This document shows positions 1-9,429 of a stretch of DNA of 25,693 nucleotides, piece after piece. The first letter of the stretch is position 1. Each line of letters opens with the position of its first letter. The DNA lies in NCBI GenBank assembly GCA_002633005.1, contig NMRA01000055.1, forward strand, positions 1,227,736 to 1,253,428, read 5' to 3'. The notes below the pieces were generated by a model that had not been told where the DNA came from, did not search any database, and saw only the letters and a program-made list of their open reading frames with translations. The position numbers were made by a program, and so were the translations under genes. This DNA comes from Phoronis australis. Lineage: Eukaryota > Phoronida > Phoronidae.

Positions 1-860
1 ATGTGTCGCTGTGTGTGGTGTCGATGATTTCCCCGAGTGCACTTTGCGATTGCGTAGCTTTATGTCGCGGTAACTGCTTCCTGTGTAATATTATCGTGAT
101 CACAACGAGGAGACTCTGGCGTATCGTTCATGCAAAGTGACGTATGTAGGAATACGCTCCACAAAACAATTTTAGAAAAATTAAATCTCACTTGAGCAAA
201 AGCGTAAAGTTTCTGAGAACATATACGTAAGTGATAGCTGAGGTAATTTCTACGGCAATTCTTCACTTATTCAGCACAGAATGGCCGACAAAGGAAATTC
301 TATTTACTACAAAAGATGTTTAGAAGTTAGTCTATGACTGTCATGCAGATGTAGTTTGTACTATTCAGATGTCATAAACAACTTCCGGTAAACTTTACAT
401 TAAATTTGTTAATAAAAGGCAGTTGAAATGGTATTTGGTGAAACGTGAAAGCAGATCACTTAAGTTGAGAGTTACTTTAAATTCCGTTTGTTATAATTAC
501 TGAACTTATCCTGGTTATTGAACTTGTATACGTTTATGTATTAAGTATGGGTGCGTTCTAACTTTTATTCGTTTCACTTACGGTTATAAATTCGATTCCA
601 CCTGGTTCCTTATTCAAAAGTGTTTCCCAGCTTGCGAAAAACTGGTAAGTCTTTACTAATTTATTTGTTACGGCAGTTTTAGTTGCCGAAGCAGTGAGGC
701 TGGCTAGGAATTCCAGTCGTTTTATTTCAACCAATTTCAATATTCAAACGGGTAGCAACGCTATGGCTCTACGCCTGCGAAAAAAATGTTTTGACCCCGG
801 AAATTGATAGCGGCTTTGATGAGAAGGCTATGCACAGAAAGCGAAGTACTGTTTAACGTG
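1..860. other. No gene recognised
   Basis: This AT-rich stretch has only short ORFs without recognisable motifs or paired splice signals. It may be upstream flank or a 5' intron of the gene that starts near 1050. I see no clear promoter element or RNA gene. Confidence 0.5.
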
Positions 861-1002
861 GGTGGCGCAGCATAGGGGGCTGGGGGGGAGGGGGGTTTAG
901 TACTCCACTTTTCAGTGCTGAGTCGCTTATGGTCTATGGGCGGTGCACCACAGGGGGTTAGGGGGGCTATAGGTCGCCCACTTTTTTCAGTGCTGCGCCG
1001 CC
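861..1002. repeat. G-rich imperfect tandem duplication
   Basis: Two diverged copies (about 861-926 and 939-1002) share the order GGTGGCGCA / G-run / CACTTTTCAGTGCTG. The first copy holds three G-runs separated by 1-2 bases (875-879, 882-888, 890-895), and the second holds two (953-957, 961-966). The G-runs could form a quadruplex on the plus strand. The duplication ends about 45 bp before the acceptor-like CGACAG in front of the first coding exon. Confidence 0.6.
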
Positions 1003-1049
1003 AATGTGTTAACACGGTTCTTGAAATTTTCTCCTCTTTTCGACAGAGA

Positions 1050-1387
1050 ATGGAGTTGCCAGAGCAGGTCATGAAGTCCCTCATTGACGCCAACCAGTCG
1101 GTATTTGCCCCGTTGATACCCTGTGCCAAGCCGTTGTACTTTCTTGCTGTAAATTCAACAAAAAGTGCTGAAGATGGCGCCAGTGAGAAGTCCAAGCCAC
1201 CGGAGTTGAACGCCCAGCTGCAGCTGTGGTATCCGTGCGATTCGGACGGTTCTAAGCACTATCGCGTTATGTTCTCAGAAACTGTTAACTTCTTCGGTGG
1301 AAATTGGTCGGATGTAACGCACAGTTCACAGTTTGCTTGGAATGATCAAGCGGCATGCTTTGAACTGGAGCTCAAGAAATACGGCGT
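1050..1387 (+). CDS. Unrecognised protein, coding exon 1
   Basis: This exon is open for 113 codons from an ATG at 1050 with a good start context (A at -3, G at +4). It begins MELPEQVMKSL and contains LQLWYPCDSDG and the Trp/Phe-rich FFGGNWSDV. It ends at a near-consensus donor (GT|GTAAGT, GT at 1388) that lies directly before an in-frame stop, so splicing is needed to continue. A CTTTTCGACAG acceptor-like site at 1046 sits just upstream in the same frame, so an earlier 5' exon is possible. Joined to 2987 it continues in phase (GT|G, Val). I do not recognise the family. Base composition is clearly richer in GC than the flanks, as expected for an exon. The start choice is uncertain because the frame stays open upstream to about 915. 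Confidence 0.6.
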
Positions 1388-2986
1388 GTAAGTTTGTTTT
1401 GCAACAATATAGACAAAACCTCAGGATGTAGGTTTATTGTGCAATACTTGATATTCTCCAATTGTTATGACAATGCTGGTACTTATTTCAACCGCGTTGA
1501 TGGAAGGGCGAATATCGTCTCTATTCCCTTCCCAAAAATATTGAAAAATCACGCGAAATTCCCCTCATGAGGCCTAAAAACCCCCAAAAGTGATTCGAAA
1601 TTTCCTTTCGAAGTTCAAATCACTTGTAAACACCCAGGTGACAATTTGAAAGAGCACAAAATGCTGCTTGATACAGATCCTATGAGAGCTTGCATCAGGG
1701 CGGGGAAAATATTGATGGTGATAGGGAGGTAGAATTTCCGCCTCATTCGGCGAAATAATCCAATCTCAGAACTCACAGCCACCTTTCCACTCGGATGAAC
1801 GAGGCTCCTGAAGGAACATGATAACTATGCTTGTTCTTCTCAGTTTACTAAAATTAAGCTCTAAAACGACACGGGTTATTTTCAGGTTAGTCTTTAAACG
1901 AATGAACTAGGTGTTTTAATTTCAAAATTCAACTTGCTCCAGATTAATATTTGAAACCTAACACGTGAAATAGATGCAAGAATTATTAAAAGCAATATAG
2001 CAGAATTGATGTTAAATAAATTTTAGCTTTAATTAACGACCTGTTTTTAATTTTAATAAAAAATAATTTTAATAGCATCAGTCATTCCTGCAGGTTAATG
2101 ACAAGTCCCGTAGCCTCTAACTCACTGCAGGACCTACATTGTCAGCTGTGCATGATGATAATATTCTTGATCAACAAATTAAACCAGATTTGGTCATATT
2201 ATTTACTTTTCATGTTTCGAACCTAGTTTTCCAAAACAACTTTTACCCTTTCGTCAGACAACTCAGAGTCTTTGCTTCATTGACTTGTTCTGTAATGTAT
2301 TTTCTACGTCTCTGTGGTTGATTATTGACACATTTTTAGGATTTAATATCCAGTTTGGACTCGAAAGACCAGGCGTGCGTTCAGTAGACGCGAGGACCTA
2401 CGCTAGGACCTAGCTAAAACCTAGTCAAAGTCACGTGTTCTTATTTACAATGCACGGCAATATCTCACGTAATCTCGCGAAGTCTTGCTTTTTAGCGAGG
2501 TCCTAGCGTCACTGAACGGGAGGCAGCTATTTAACTCACTCAATGTCAACTTCCGCTTTGTTTATTGCAGTGAGCCTCGCTTTGGATTTTAATGTCCGCC
2601 CCTGAATTAGAAGTATAAGGGAACATGTTTGAGTTTGTGATGATACACGAGGTCTTTTAAACAAAAGTGGACTTTCCATCTCATCCCTTGGGGGCCCCAT
2701 TGTACACGGTTCCGCACATGACCAGTGTCACGTTGCCACTTGAAAGTCTATCAAGCCGACAATTGGAATTAATTTTTAGGCCTGCTTTTATGTTAGATAC
2801 TTAGGTAGGAAAACAAGTTGGTTATTTTGCCTTTGCAGTGTGGTTCACTGAAGGAATGTTTTTTTGAGATTTGACGAATTTCATTTGTCTTAATATTTCA
2901 AGTAAATCCACCGTATAAATACCCATGGTGTTAAAGATTTTGTTTTGAGCTTGACACTTCTAATGCAACCTTTTCATCCGTTGCAG
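1388..2986 (+). other. Intron 1 of the left-hand gene
   Basis: The intron is bounded by GTAAGT and a TTTTCATCCGTTGCAG acceptor. It is AT-rich and has no convincing coding content. It contains the short TIR element at 2378-2518. An ORF at 2139-2321 has no recognisable feature and is probably chance. Confidence 0.5.
2378..2518. mobile_element. Short MITE with about 30-bp terminal inverted repeats
   Basis: The left end reads CGTTCAGTAGACGCGAGGAC. The right end, reverse-complemented, reads CGTTCAGTGACGCTAGGACC. The match continues, with a few mismatches and one indel, through about 30 bp (AGGACCT, GCTA). The interior is too short to encode anything and contains a CACGTG. I see no certain target-site duplication. 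It is a non-autonomous DNA transposon relic inside intron 1. The superfamily cannot be told from the ends alone. Confidence 0.65.
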
Positions 2987-3285
2987 GTATTTATTATCTA
3001 AGGTAGACCAGACGTCCTTGGAAGACATGACCAAAGTGACGTGTGTTCTTCAGGCCACGGGCGAACTTCTTTGTCAAAACTACCTGAGGATGACCGCAAT
3101 AATCAGCGCAGACCGGCGGAAAATTTCGTTATGTGCCGTGAGACCTTCAGACGAGAAATGTCTTGAAACAGTGTGCATAACCGATTCCCACTGGCACCGA
3201 CAGGCATTCGTGCGTCTGCCTAAAGCTTATATTGGCGGCTCTTTAGACTTTACCTTGGACATAAAAGCTGGATGGAAACGCACAC
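2987..3285 (+). CDS. Unrecognised protein, coding exon 2
   Basis: The exon follows a good acceptor (TCCGTTGCAG) and continues exon 1 in phase with YLLSKVDQTSLEDMTKVTC. It is Cys-containing (TCVLQATGELLCQN, ISLCAVRPSDEKCLETVC) and ends SLDFTLDIKAGWKRT. Near the 3' end there is an ambiguous base: C|GTNGGA at 3286 can act as a donor if N is A or G. Otherwise the frame reads through to a TAA at 3303-3305, giving a 218-residue protein with exon 1. Using the donor leaves one base over, which fits the exons at 5401 and 6732. The alternation of hydrophobic and charged residues suggests a beta-rich globular domain (inference). No family is recognised. Confidence 0.6.
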
Positions 3286-4438
3286 GTNGGACAGTTGAAC
3301 CCTAACTTAAACGGAATGTTGCTACTTTAGATGTATTGGACTAGCCAGGTAGTCGTAGCAAAGCCTTAGTTGAATTCGAAAACACGAATTTAATCATTCT
3401 TTTGGTGATTCCGCTTAAATTTGTCTCTTTCACCTACAGTCAGCAATATATTTTCCCTAGGTGAGGGCTTGGAATTTTAATCTTTTTGAAAAGATTTTCT
3501 CTTTTTGGCTTCGATTTCCTTCTATTTGATTTCCAGTTTCCTCTTTTTATCATTGTTTTGATTTTATTCATGCAGTAACGTTGATTTCAATTAAATTTTA
3601 CAACACAAAAAATATTTTCATGACACAAGCCTATTTATTTGTGGAACAATACAAAAAAACATTTTCCTCTTTTTTGTCATTGGTCGTTCCAAGCCATGTA
3701 TTATTCAAGGAAAACTGCCATGGGCACAAAGCCAATCACTGGTGTTAGTCGAGGTGGGCGGTGACTTTGTTCAAAGCGGTCAACAAACCTCAACTACTCT
3801 GTTTGGACGGGACTTTGTCACGCAAGCTCAGATTTAGCTAAGCAGATGCAAATTTTCCGATATTTGAGGCTTGGCGAGAACAATACTTTGCTTCAACTAA
3901 TTGTAAATGATCTATTAGTATTTAATTCTGTTTTCAAAATAAAACGAAATTCATTTTAAATCAGCCAGCATGGATGATACAAAAATCTAGGAATTTCTGA
4001 ACTATCACATTAATTTGTTAAACATGGTGCAAAGACAGGTTAATCTTTGTTGCTGAAATCCAGCCCCAATACTTAACAAGTAAACACTTGTCCTTTTGAT
4101 TCACCAGGCAAGTCCATTTCACCGTTGCACGGACTCGCTAAGAAGATCACTAAGAGCTTGTGAAGTAACCTGTGAACTAGGTGAGTGACATGCAGGTGTG
4201 GCATACAAGTACCTGTAGCATTGTTTTGAATAATTCGAATGTGTGTTTGAAATAGCCTCCAATCTCGATTGCTTTGATAAATTGTTGCATGTGTTTGAAT
4301 CGATTGGTCAGTTAATTCCACTGCGGGTCTTCGAACACACAACGTCAACACAAGGAACTTGGCGTAGTTGAAACGTCTGTCGTACACAGTGCGGGCTTCT
4401 CTCAAACGTTTTTGTAGGCGTCACCGAGTCAACTACAT

Positions 4439-4493
4439 ACTCGCTCGTTCCCTGCGTGCCGCTAGGTAGCCAGGCGCAGCGAACCAGCGAGAA
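4439..4493. repeat. Short inverted repeat (hairpin)
   Basis: CTCGCTCGTTCCCTGCG and CGCAGCGAACCAGCGAG pair with a few mismatches around a GCCGCTAGGTAGCC-type centre. The region is GC-rich compared with its surroundings. It could be a transposon terminus or a chance hairpin. It does not fold into a tRNA. Confidence 0.4.
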
Positions 4494-4786
4494 GCAGATA
4501 AGCCACCTGAATGGTTTGTAAGCCGAAGATTGTCATCAAGAACCAATCAGATGCCTTAGACTTCAATCCGCGAAACCGGCAAAGTCGTTCAAGTGCAGTC
4601 AGTGATTCATATTGTTGCTTTTTTGTTCACTTGAGAGATCGTGTGACACTTTAAGACGTTGGTGCTACGGGAGCAAATCACTACGACCAAAAACGGTTGC
4701 TCGAACGAATTGATCAACTTCCAATATGTCAACATGGTCGAATGTTGAATCTAAGTAAGAACTTTTGAAAAGTGCTACGTGCTCCA

Positions 4787-4812
4787 GCCACGTGACATTG
4801 ATCCCACGTGGC
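4787..4812. promoter_or_regulatory. Paired E-boxes in inverted arrangement
   Basis: GCCACGTG (4787-4794) and CACGTGGC (4805-4812) form a perfect 8-bp inverted repeat ten bases apart, each holding a CACGTG core. CACGTG is the known binding core of bHLH-zipper factors such as USF, MITF/TFE and Myc/Max. Function is inference only. No gene start is recognised beside it. Confidence 0.3.
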
Positions 4813-5284
4813 ACGGCAGGGCGGAGAATGTCCGTCATCATAGAACTGTTCGCCTGTTTAGTATGACTTTATTATGACGTTTTGGACCCGTTGAAATGCC
4901 AAAATTAAAAATCTAATATTTTGGCCGGATTGTCGTTCATGTGGCGCTATAAATTTCTAAGCACTTCGAAAATTATTACCTGTGCATGGACCCGGTCAAT
5001 TAATCCTCAACTCCCCGGCTGCGTGCATTGGGTGCAACTGTCGTTGGAGGACACCAATTTATCTAAACACATAATTTTGTAAACACGCTAAATTGTTCCC
5101 GTGTTCACCTGAATACAGGGTCTGCTAATTTAGGAAAACTGGTGTAACTGTAGATTTTTATTGCATTTCCTAGTTTTCGGTCCAAAATTGCCTCATCATC
5201 ACTAAACATCCGAGTAGACTTTCCTGAAACATACATGTATCTACCTGTGCTTAACTGTTAGTGTGTGTGTTAATCTGGTCTTAA

Positions 5285-5340
5285 AAAGCCGAGGAGTATT
5301 TTCGAACCTCACAAAGCCGAGGAGGATTTTCGAACCTCAC
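5285..5340. repeat. 28-bp tandem duplication
   Basis: Two adjacent 28-bp units (5285-5312 and 5313-5340), AAAGCCGAGGAG..TTTCGAACCTCAC, differ at one base. They lie 60 bp upstream of the exon 3 acceptor. Near identity indicates a recent local duplication. Confidence 0.85.
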
Positions 5341-5400
5341 GGAAGACTTTTTTTAGCCCGCTTTCAAGGGATTGTTATGTGATTTGTTATTTTTTTGCAG

Positions 5401-5472
5401 AGAGCAATGAACTCGATAGCCAGCTTCACAATAGAGACATCAGTGGCCTTGTTTCACAACCAAATTCACGGC
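5401..5472 (+). CDS. Unrecognised protein, coding exon 3
   Basis: This 72-bp phase 1-1 exon lies between a strong acceptor (TTATTTTTTTGCAG, ends 5400) and a strong donor (GGC|GTAAGTG at 5473). Read in the phase left by exon 2 it encodes SNELDSQLHNRDISGLVSQ and leaves one C. That base joins TG of exon 4 to make Leu. Being a multiple of three, it can be skipped without a frameshift, since exon 2 also joins exon 4 in phase. The hydrophilic composition suggests a linker (inference). Confidence 0.45.
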
Positions 5473-5711
5473 GTAAGTGCGAAATGTCCGAGATTCACCG
5501 ACGAAGCTCACGCCTACAAAGGTACGGTGCTCGTCTTGCGGGTCAGGAAAGGATGTCTCTATCTAGAGGCACGTGTGATCAGTGCTCTTCAACATTGCCA
5601 CCAAGATTTAACCCCGACGGTGTCCTCTTGGCCCGGCATCTGACAAGACTTGAGCCAGCGGAAGATGAAAAGCCGAAAGACCGTCGACGTTCACATACAC
5701 ATAGAAAATAA
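5473..5711 (+). CDS. Possible alternative terminal exon extension with polyA signal
   Basis: If the donor at 5473 is not used, the exon 3 frame stays open for 78 further codons to a TAA at 5709-5711. That stop is embedded in AATAAA (5707-5712). The extension is basic and Arg/Ser-rich (RRSSRLQRYG, DRRRSHTHRK). A stop joined directly to a polyadenylation signal suggests a short isoform by intronic polyadenylation, but the second plus frame is also open here (to about 5643). The coding claim is therefore weak. Confidence 0.3.
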
Positions 5712-6731
5712 AAGCAAGTGTGTGCTTTGCCCTGTTAGCTGGCTGAAATGGGAATCGAGTTAGGCGTCTGAGCCTCATTCATGATTGCTTTTTAGAAAAT
5801 GTTATTCTGGAATGAAAGGAACGTATGGAGAATGTTTAACTTACGCAATAGCAAAACAATACGAATAAGTTGTTTTAGGGGTGAATACTAAGTTAGTTCG
5901 ACTTTATAAACGCAAAAATAGCAGGCTCGATGTTTTTGGTAAGTCGCCGCATGTGATACAATAAAGGTATAAGACTTTGGACTGGATGATAATACAGTGT
6001 AGCTTAGAATATTTTGCGACTGTTAAAATTTCCCCCGTCACTAATAGTCCCGCTTTCCCTATGCTATATCTGGAAGACACATCTTTCATGATTCTAGTTA
6101 TCTAAAATTAATTGGCCAATGTTTAAAATTCTTTTAAGAGAATCGGCATTTTACCAAAAAGCCGCAAAGCAGTCGCTTTTCGACAACACAAATCACGTCC
6201 AAATATCTAAAAGCTAATTTCAAATATAAGGGAGTACTTACAGGGTGTTCTGTCGAAACAGGAATCCCGCTGTAAAACAGATATGATGGAGTAGAAAACA
6301 GACTCCCGCACCTTCAAAATCAGACCGAAAAACACGAACCCCGTCCTTTAAAACAAGAGTCCCGAGGATCGGACAGGACACCCGTGGACCGAAATACCAC
6401 CCCCGCACTTTCTGTTCTTACGAAATGTATCAATTTCACATTTTGTTGAAAAAACCTTCCTACTGTAAATAGTTGTTGTGATGTGTTGTTGTACTATATG
6501 AAGTTTAGACAGCTTATGACTATTGAAGTTCTAACGCGTTTATTCTACTGCTAAAGTTGTGGTGCGCCATGAAATATTGCGTTACCTCTTGGCCAGTTTC
6601 TTTTTTCCCCATCTTCAAAAAATGTTCTTATCCAGGGCGAGGTTGCGTACATATCACATGCTTTCATTTCGTTACAAGTATTTTTTATTTTAATACCAGT
6701 AAAGCGAATTTGTGAACAAATTTTGCAACAG
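5712..6731 (+). other. Intron 3 / non-coding stretch
   Basis: AT-rich sequence without recognised coding content, apart from a degenerate C-rich repeat at 6249-6412. A minus-strand frame across 6551-6940 overlaps exon 4 and is judged a shadow. Confidence 0.45.
6249..6412. repeat. Degenerate minisatellite
   Basis: A loosely repeated pattern of A-rich AAAACA/GAAACA followed by TCCCG/CCCCG recurs about six times at spacings of roughly 20-38 bases. The units have diverged strongly, and the period is not strict. Confidence 0.4.
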
Positions 6732-6968
6732 TGATCTGCCAAATAGAATGCATTGAGTTCATAAATTCCGATTCCAATTTCCGTTTTAATGTTCAAGGAG
6801 GAGTTGACGAAGTACACTTTACTTTCTTGAGGGCAAAGAACGGTGAAATTGTTGACGGTGCAGGTCGTTTTAATGAACAATTCTCGCAGTCCATTACGGG
6901 ATATTTGTTTTACGCCGGGGTTCCTGTTTCGACGAAACACCTTGATTTAATTTACAAAATGTTGCCAG
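6732..6968 (+). CDS. Unrecognised protein, coding exon 4
   Basis: This 237-bp exon follows the acceptor TTTTGCAACAG and ends at CCAG|GTTGAG (GT at 6969), just before an in-frame TGA. It encodes ICQIECIEFINSDSNFRF, then VDEVHFTFLRAKNGEIVDG and GYLFYAGVPVSTKHLDLIY. The order of short beta-like stretches and a Gly-Asn turn suggests a beta-rich domain (inference). Its phase matches both exon 3 and exon 2, and it leaves one base at the 3' end. The reverse strand is also open (6551-6940), but its product lacks structure-like patterning and has no flanking splice logic that I can see. The family is not recognised. No downstream exon fits this phase with confidence. Confidence 0.5.
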
Positions 6969-7411
6969 GTTGAGTTTTCGTTATTCAGGTTTTTCTCACT
7001 AATGAATTACTAAACAAGAGCAACGCAGAGCGTTGAAATGCGCCCACAATTGCACCGCATACGGTATCCTTCTAGGGTTGTTTATTGGTACCACAAAGTG
7101 GCCAGTAGAGAGCATATATGTAGTATGTTGTACTTAGCAAAATGGAAAGGCATGGTCATTGTCTCCTCAATAGGCTAGGGGCAAAATGTGAGTAATCTTC
7201 ATAATACAAGCACATCCTATACACCAGTTGCTTAAAGCACCACAGAAACATAGAATAAAAACAAATTTACCAACATACGAGATTAGCATAGCATTAGAAT
7301 GCCAGAAACAAATTTCTACTTGGAACTTTTCCTTCATAGTCACGAAGTAACACAAAGTATACACCTGAAGACCTATGAAAATACAGAGGTCAATGTAAAA
7401 TACTATAAATT

Positions 7412-7900
7412 GCCACTAGAGGCAAATACTAAAATTGCCACTAGAGGCATACCGGTAGTCAGAATCATCCTAAAGTCGTCATCGTCCGTTGTCAACATCA
7501 CATCAATACACTTGCTAAATTTAGTAAAGATCCTGCAAACGGTTTGGGAGATACAACCATGGGCGCAAAAAAAACAAAACTGCCACTAGGAGGTGCCACA
7601 GTAGTCCAAATCGTCTGAAAATCATTGTCAGCTGTCTTCCTTATAGTAAGCACATACACGGCAATTTTCACAATCATCCTTTGAGCGGTTTGATTGATAG
7701 AGGGGTGGACGCAAAAATACAGACTCGAAAACAGTAAAAATGGCCACTAGGTGGCGCAAACTATGTCGAATCTATCTGAAAACGGGAGGATAGCGTCATC
7801 TCACTATTAGGTGCCTACATACCAAATTTCATGAAAATCCGTTCAGGACTTTTGAAGATACAAAGGTAAGCGTAAAAAACTAAAATTGCCACTAGGGGGC
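7412..7900. repeat. Internal tandem units of about 145-160 bp
   Basis: The units are anchored by TGCCACTAG(A/G)GG followed by a (C/G)A(C/A)ACCGGTAGTC-like stretch and CATCCTAAA/CGTCTGAAA-type words. Units 3-5 start at 7582, 7743 and 7888. The first two anchors are only 25 bp apart, pointing to a partial unit. Confidence 0.65.
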
Positions 7901-8011
7901 ACACCGGTTGTCGGATCCGTCCGAAAGTTCGCACATGCCGTCCCATTCATGAATGGAACATATGTGCCAAATTTCATGAACGTATGTCAAAGGGTTTTGG
8001 AGATAGAGCAG

Positions 8012-8082
8012 CGGACGCCGGACGCCAGACGCCGGACGCCGGACGCCGCCCGGACGGACGGACGGACGGACGGACGGACGGA
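8012..8082. repeat. CGGACGC heptamers grading into (CGGA)8
   Basis: GC-rich simple repeat in otherwise AT-rich DNA. Heptamer units occupy 8012-8050, and perfect tetranucleotide units run from 8051 to 8082. Confidence 0.9.
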
Positions 8083-8091
8083 GATGACGGC

Positions 8092-8127
8092 ATAATGCGT
8101 CCACATATAAATATGTGGGCGCATAAT
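8092..8127. repeat. Terminal palindrome
   Basis: ATAATGCGTCCACATAT and ATATGTGGGCGCATAAT form a stem of 17 positions with one mismatch and one G-T wobble around a two-base centre. It forms the right end of the element spanning 7038-8124. The loop is too tight for this to be taken as a functional RNA. Confidence 0.7.
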
Positions 8128-8746
8128 AAAATTCCAGATTTTCCTCATGTCTCATGAAATGTTATGTTCGATTTTTACAGGAAATTTACTTTTTAATACT
8201 GTAGTCATCCTCGATAAAATTCAAAACCCCATAAGACGTCTTTTCTTTTCTTTGCATTTACTATTGTAAGTACTGTACATTATTTCCGTAACAAAAATCA
8301 CGTATGTATGGTGTAATTTGCTTACTAGACCGAAATTGCTCTTTTATACGAGATAATGTTTACACGTATGTGTCGACCTGCACTTGCAATTATACATGTA
8401 CATGTAACAGTGTGGTTAAGAATTATCCCAAAAGATGTTTAAATGTCTCAGTTGACTCGTTACAAAAAGAGTAATTATAGTTTTCCTTGACGTGGATAGT
8501 TTTCAAGAAAGAGTTTTTGGATAGAATTCTGTCTAAAAATCTAAACTAGATCCATCTAACTTTCAAATCTTTTGTAACGAAATGAGCACGAGAGTACAAG
8601 TCTCTCCAGTCAAAGTTTTCGTCCCAAGCCGAATCCATACGACAATCTTGATCCTGCTATTGAGCCTTGCCTAAAAAGTTAAAAAGTTCACAAATATGTC
8701 AACATCCTCCCCCCTGCCCTGTTCTTAATTTAAATAATACTATTTC

Positions 8747-9001
8747 GTGAACATTGTCCATGAGGCAGAGAAAGCATCCCAGCACATCGTCGAAGGAATG
8801 CAAACGTGTTCTTTCAATGGTACATGTATGTCAAGGGTGTTATGCCACATTCCAGTGTCGGGGGCAGTGTTCCAGAGATTTGAGCTTTGGTTTTGCCGAC
8901 TTTCAGATTCACTGAGCATGTTATTTTATATTTTCTGTAAAAACATCACGGACACAGTCGTAAATTCATGCTTGGAGATTAAAAGGAGCAAAAGACATTG
9001 A
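8747..9001 (+). other. Uncertain coding candidate
   Basis: One plus frame is open for 84 codons and starts with a helix-like, Glu/Ala-rich stretch (VHEAEKASQHIVEGMQ). A second frame, open after an AG at 8770 or so, reads ANVFFQWYMYVKGVMPH before a stop. Neither has a good polypyrimidine tract or a consensus donor. It lies between two better exons of the left-hand gene, so a real exon is possible, but the choice of frame cannot be made by eye. Confidence 0.2.
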
Positions 9002-9175
9002 CATAATTTGTTGATTATATTTTTTGCTAAATACATTGTAGATTTCCTTTCGTGTCACAGAAAAATGGCTATTTTCAACAATTTTCTCTGGCTCATTAAA
9101 GTGCTTGGCTTCGGCCTTACAAATGTACCTTTACGCACATGTCTTATTTATTTAACGACGTTGTCTATCCTGTAG

Positions 9176-9367
9176 ATTTTGGCCATGCAGTCTTACATTC
9201 TAGAGGCAGTTACCGTGACCAACACCAAAACAAGCATGGAGGTGCTGTATACTCACATGAATTGTAACAATTTTCAACTTTACATTTCTATAACAAGCTT
9301 TCTTCTGACAAGGTTCAAGTACACGGATGGTCAGTCCATTGTCATTCAAAATGGAGTTACAAGTTGA
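9176..9367 (+). CDS. Candidate 3'-terminal exon, unrecognised product
   Basis: The exon follows the acceptor TTGTCTATCCTGTAG (ends 9175). One frame stays open for 63 codons to a TGA at 9365-9367, and AATAAA begins 14 bp later at 9381. The product begins ILAMQSYILEAVTVTNTK and includes FKYTDGQSIVIQNGVTS. This frame needs a phase-0 predecessor, whereas exon 4 leaves one base. A missing exon would be required, or this belongs to another transcript. In the phase left by exon 4 the frame closes at 9265 after about 30 codons. It may be the last exon of the left-hand gene. Confidence 0.4.
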   Translation: MLAMQSYILEAVTVTNTKTSMEVLYTHMNCNNFQLYISITSFLLTRFKYTDGQSIVIQNGVTS

Positions 9368-9380
9368 ATGTTCGCTTTGA

Positions 9381-9386
9381 AATAAA
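9381..9386 (+). terminator. Polyadenylation signal AATAAA
   Basis: A canonical hexamer lies 14 bp after the stop of the 9176-9367 candidate exon. The short distance gives a very short 3' UTR, which is unusual but possible. Confidence 0.4.
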
Positions 9387-9429
9387 AACCAAAGGAAGTA
9401 AACGCTTCCTGTCTAGTTGCTGTAAACCA

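Larger units (their letters stand above)
3306..5400 (+). other. Intron 2 / non-coding stretch
   Basis: No convincing coding region is seen. A minus-strand open frame at 4073-4405 (110 codons) shows no motif. The stretch holds an inverted repeat at 4439-4493, paired CACGTG sites at 4787-4812 and a 28-bp tandem duplication at 5285-5340. Confidence 0.5.
7038..8124. mobile_element. Non-autonomous element with TIRs, internal units and GGAC run
   Basis: ATGCGCCCACA at 7038-7048 is the exact inverted match of TGTGGGCGCAT at 8114-8124. The right terminus is itself a near-perfect palindrome (8092-8127). The interior has five anchors of GCCACTAG (7412, 7437, 7582, 7743, 7888), mostly 145-161 bp apart. 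Associated motifs include AAATTTCATGAA and a purine-rich GGAGATA. A run of CGGACGC-type heptamers (8012-8050) and then eight CGGA repeats (8051-8082) precede the right end. ORFs across it (7886-8155) are low-complexity. Repeats of this style are widespread in marine invertebrate genomes. Confidence 0.6.

Noticed and set aside
761-1195. 144-codon minus-strand ORF
   Set aside because: It crosses the G-rich duplication, giving Pro/Ser-rich low complexity, and is antisense to exon 1.
1600-1640. AGTTCAAATC resembling a tRNA T-loop
   Set aside because: No matching acceptor stem, D-arm or anticodon arm around it.
4073-4405. 110-codon minus-strand ORF
   Set aside because: No motif, splice framing or composition change. 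It fits chance in a moderately GC patch.
5285-5340. Direct repeats as a CRISPR-like array
   Set aside because: Only two directly adjacent units without spacers, in a eukaryotic context.
6551-6940. 129-codon minus-strand ORF opposite exon 4
   Set aside because: Its product lacks regular patterning and includes a T-rich tail. The plus strand has splice-framed coding with matching phases.
7886-8155. Overlapping ORFs on both strands
   Set aside because: They run through CGGACGC and CGGA repeats and read Arg/Pro/Asp/Gly repeats only.
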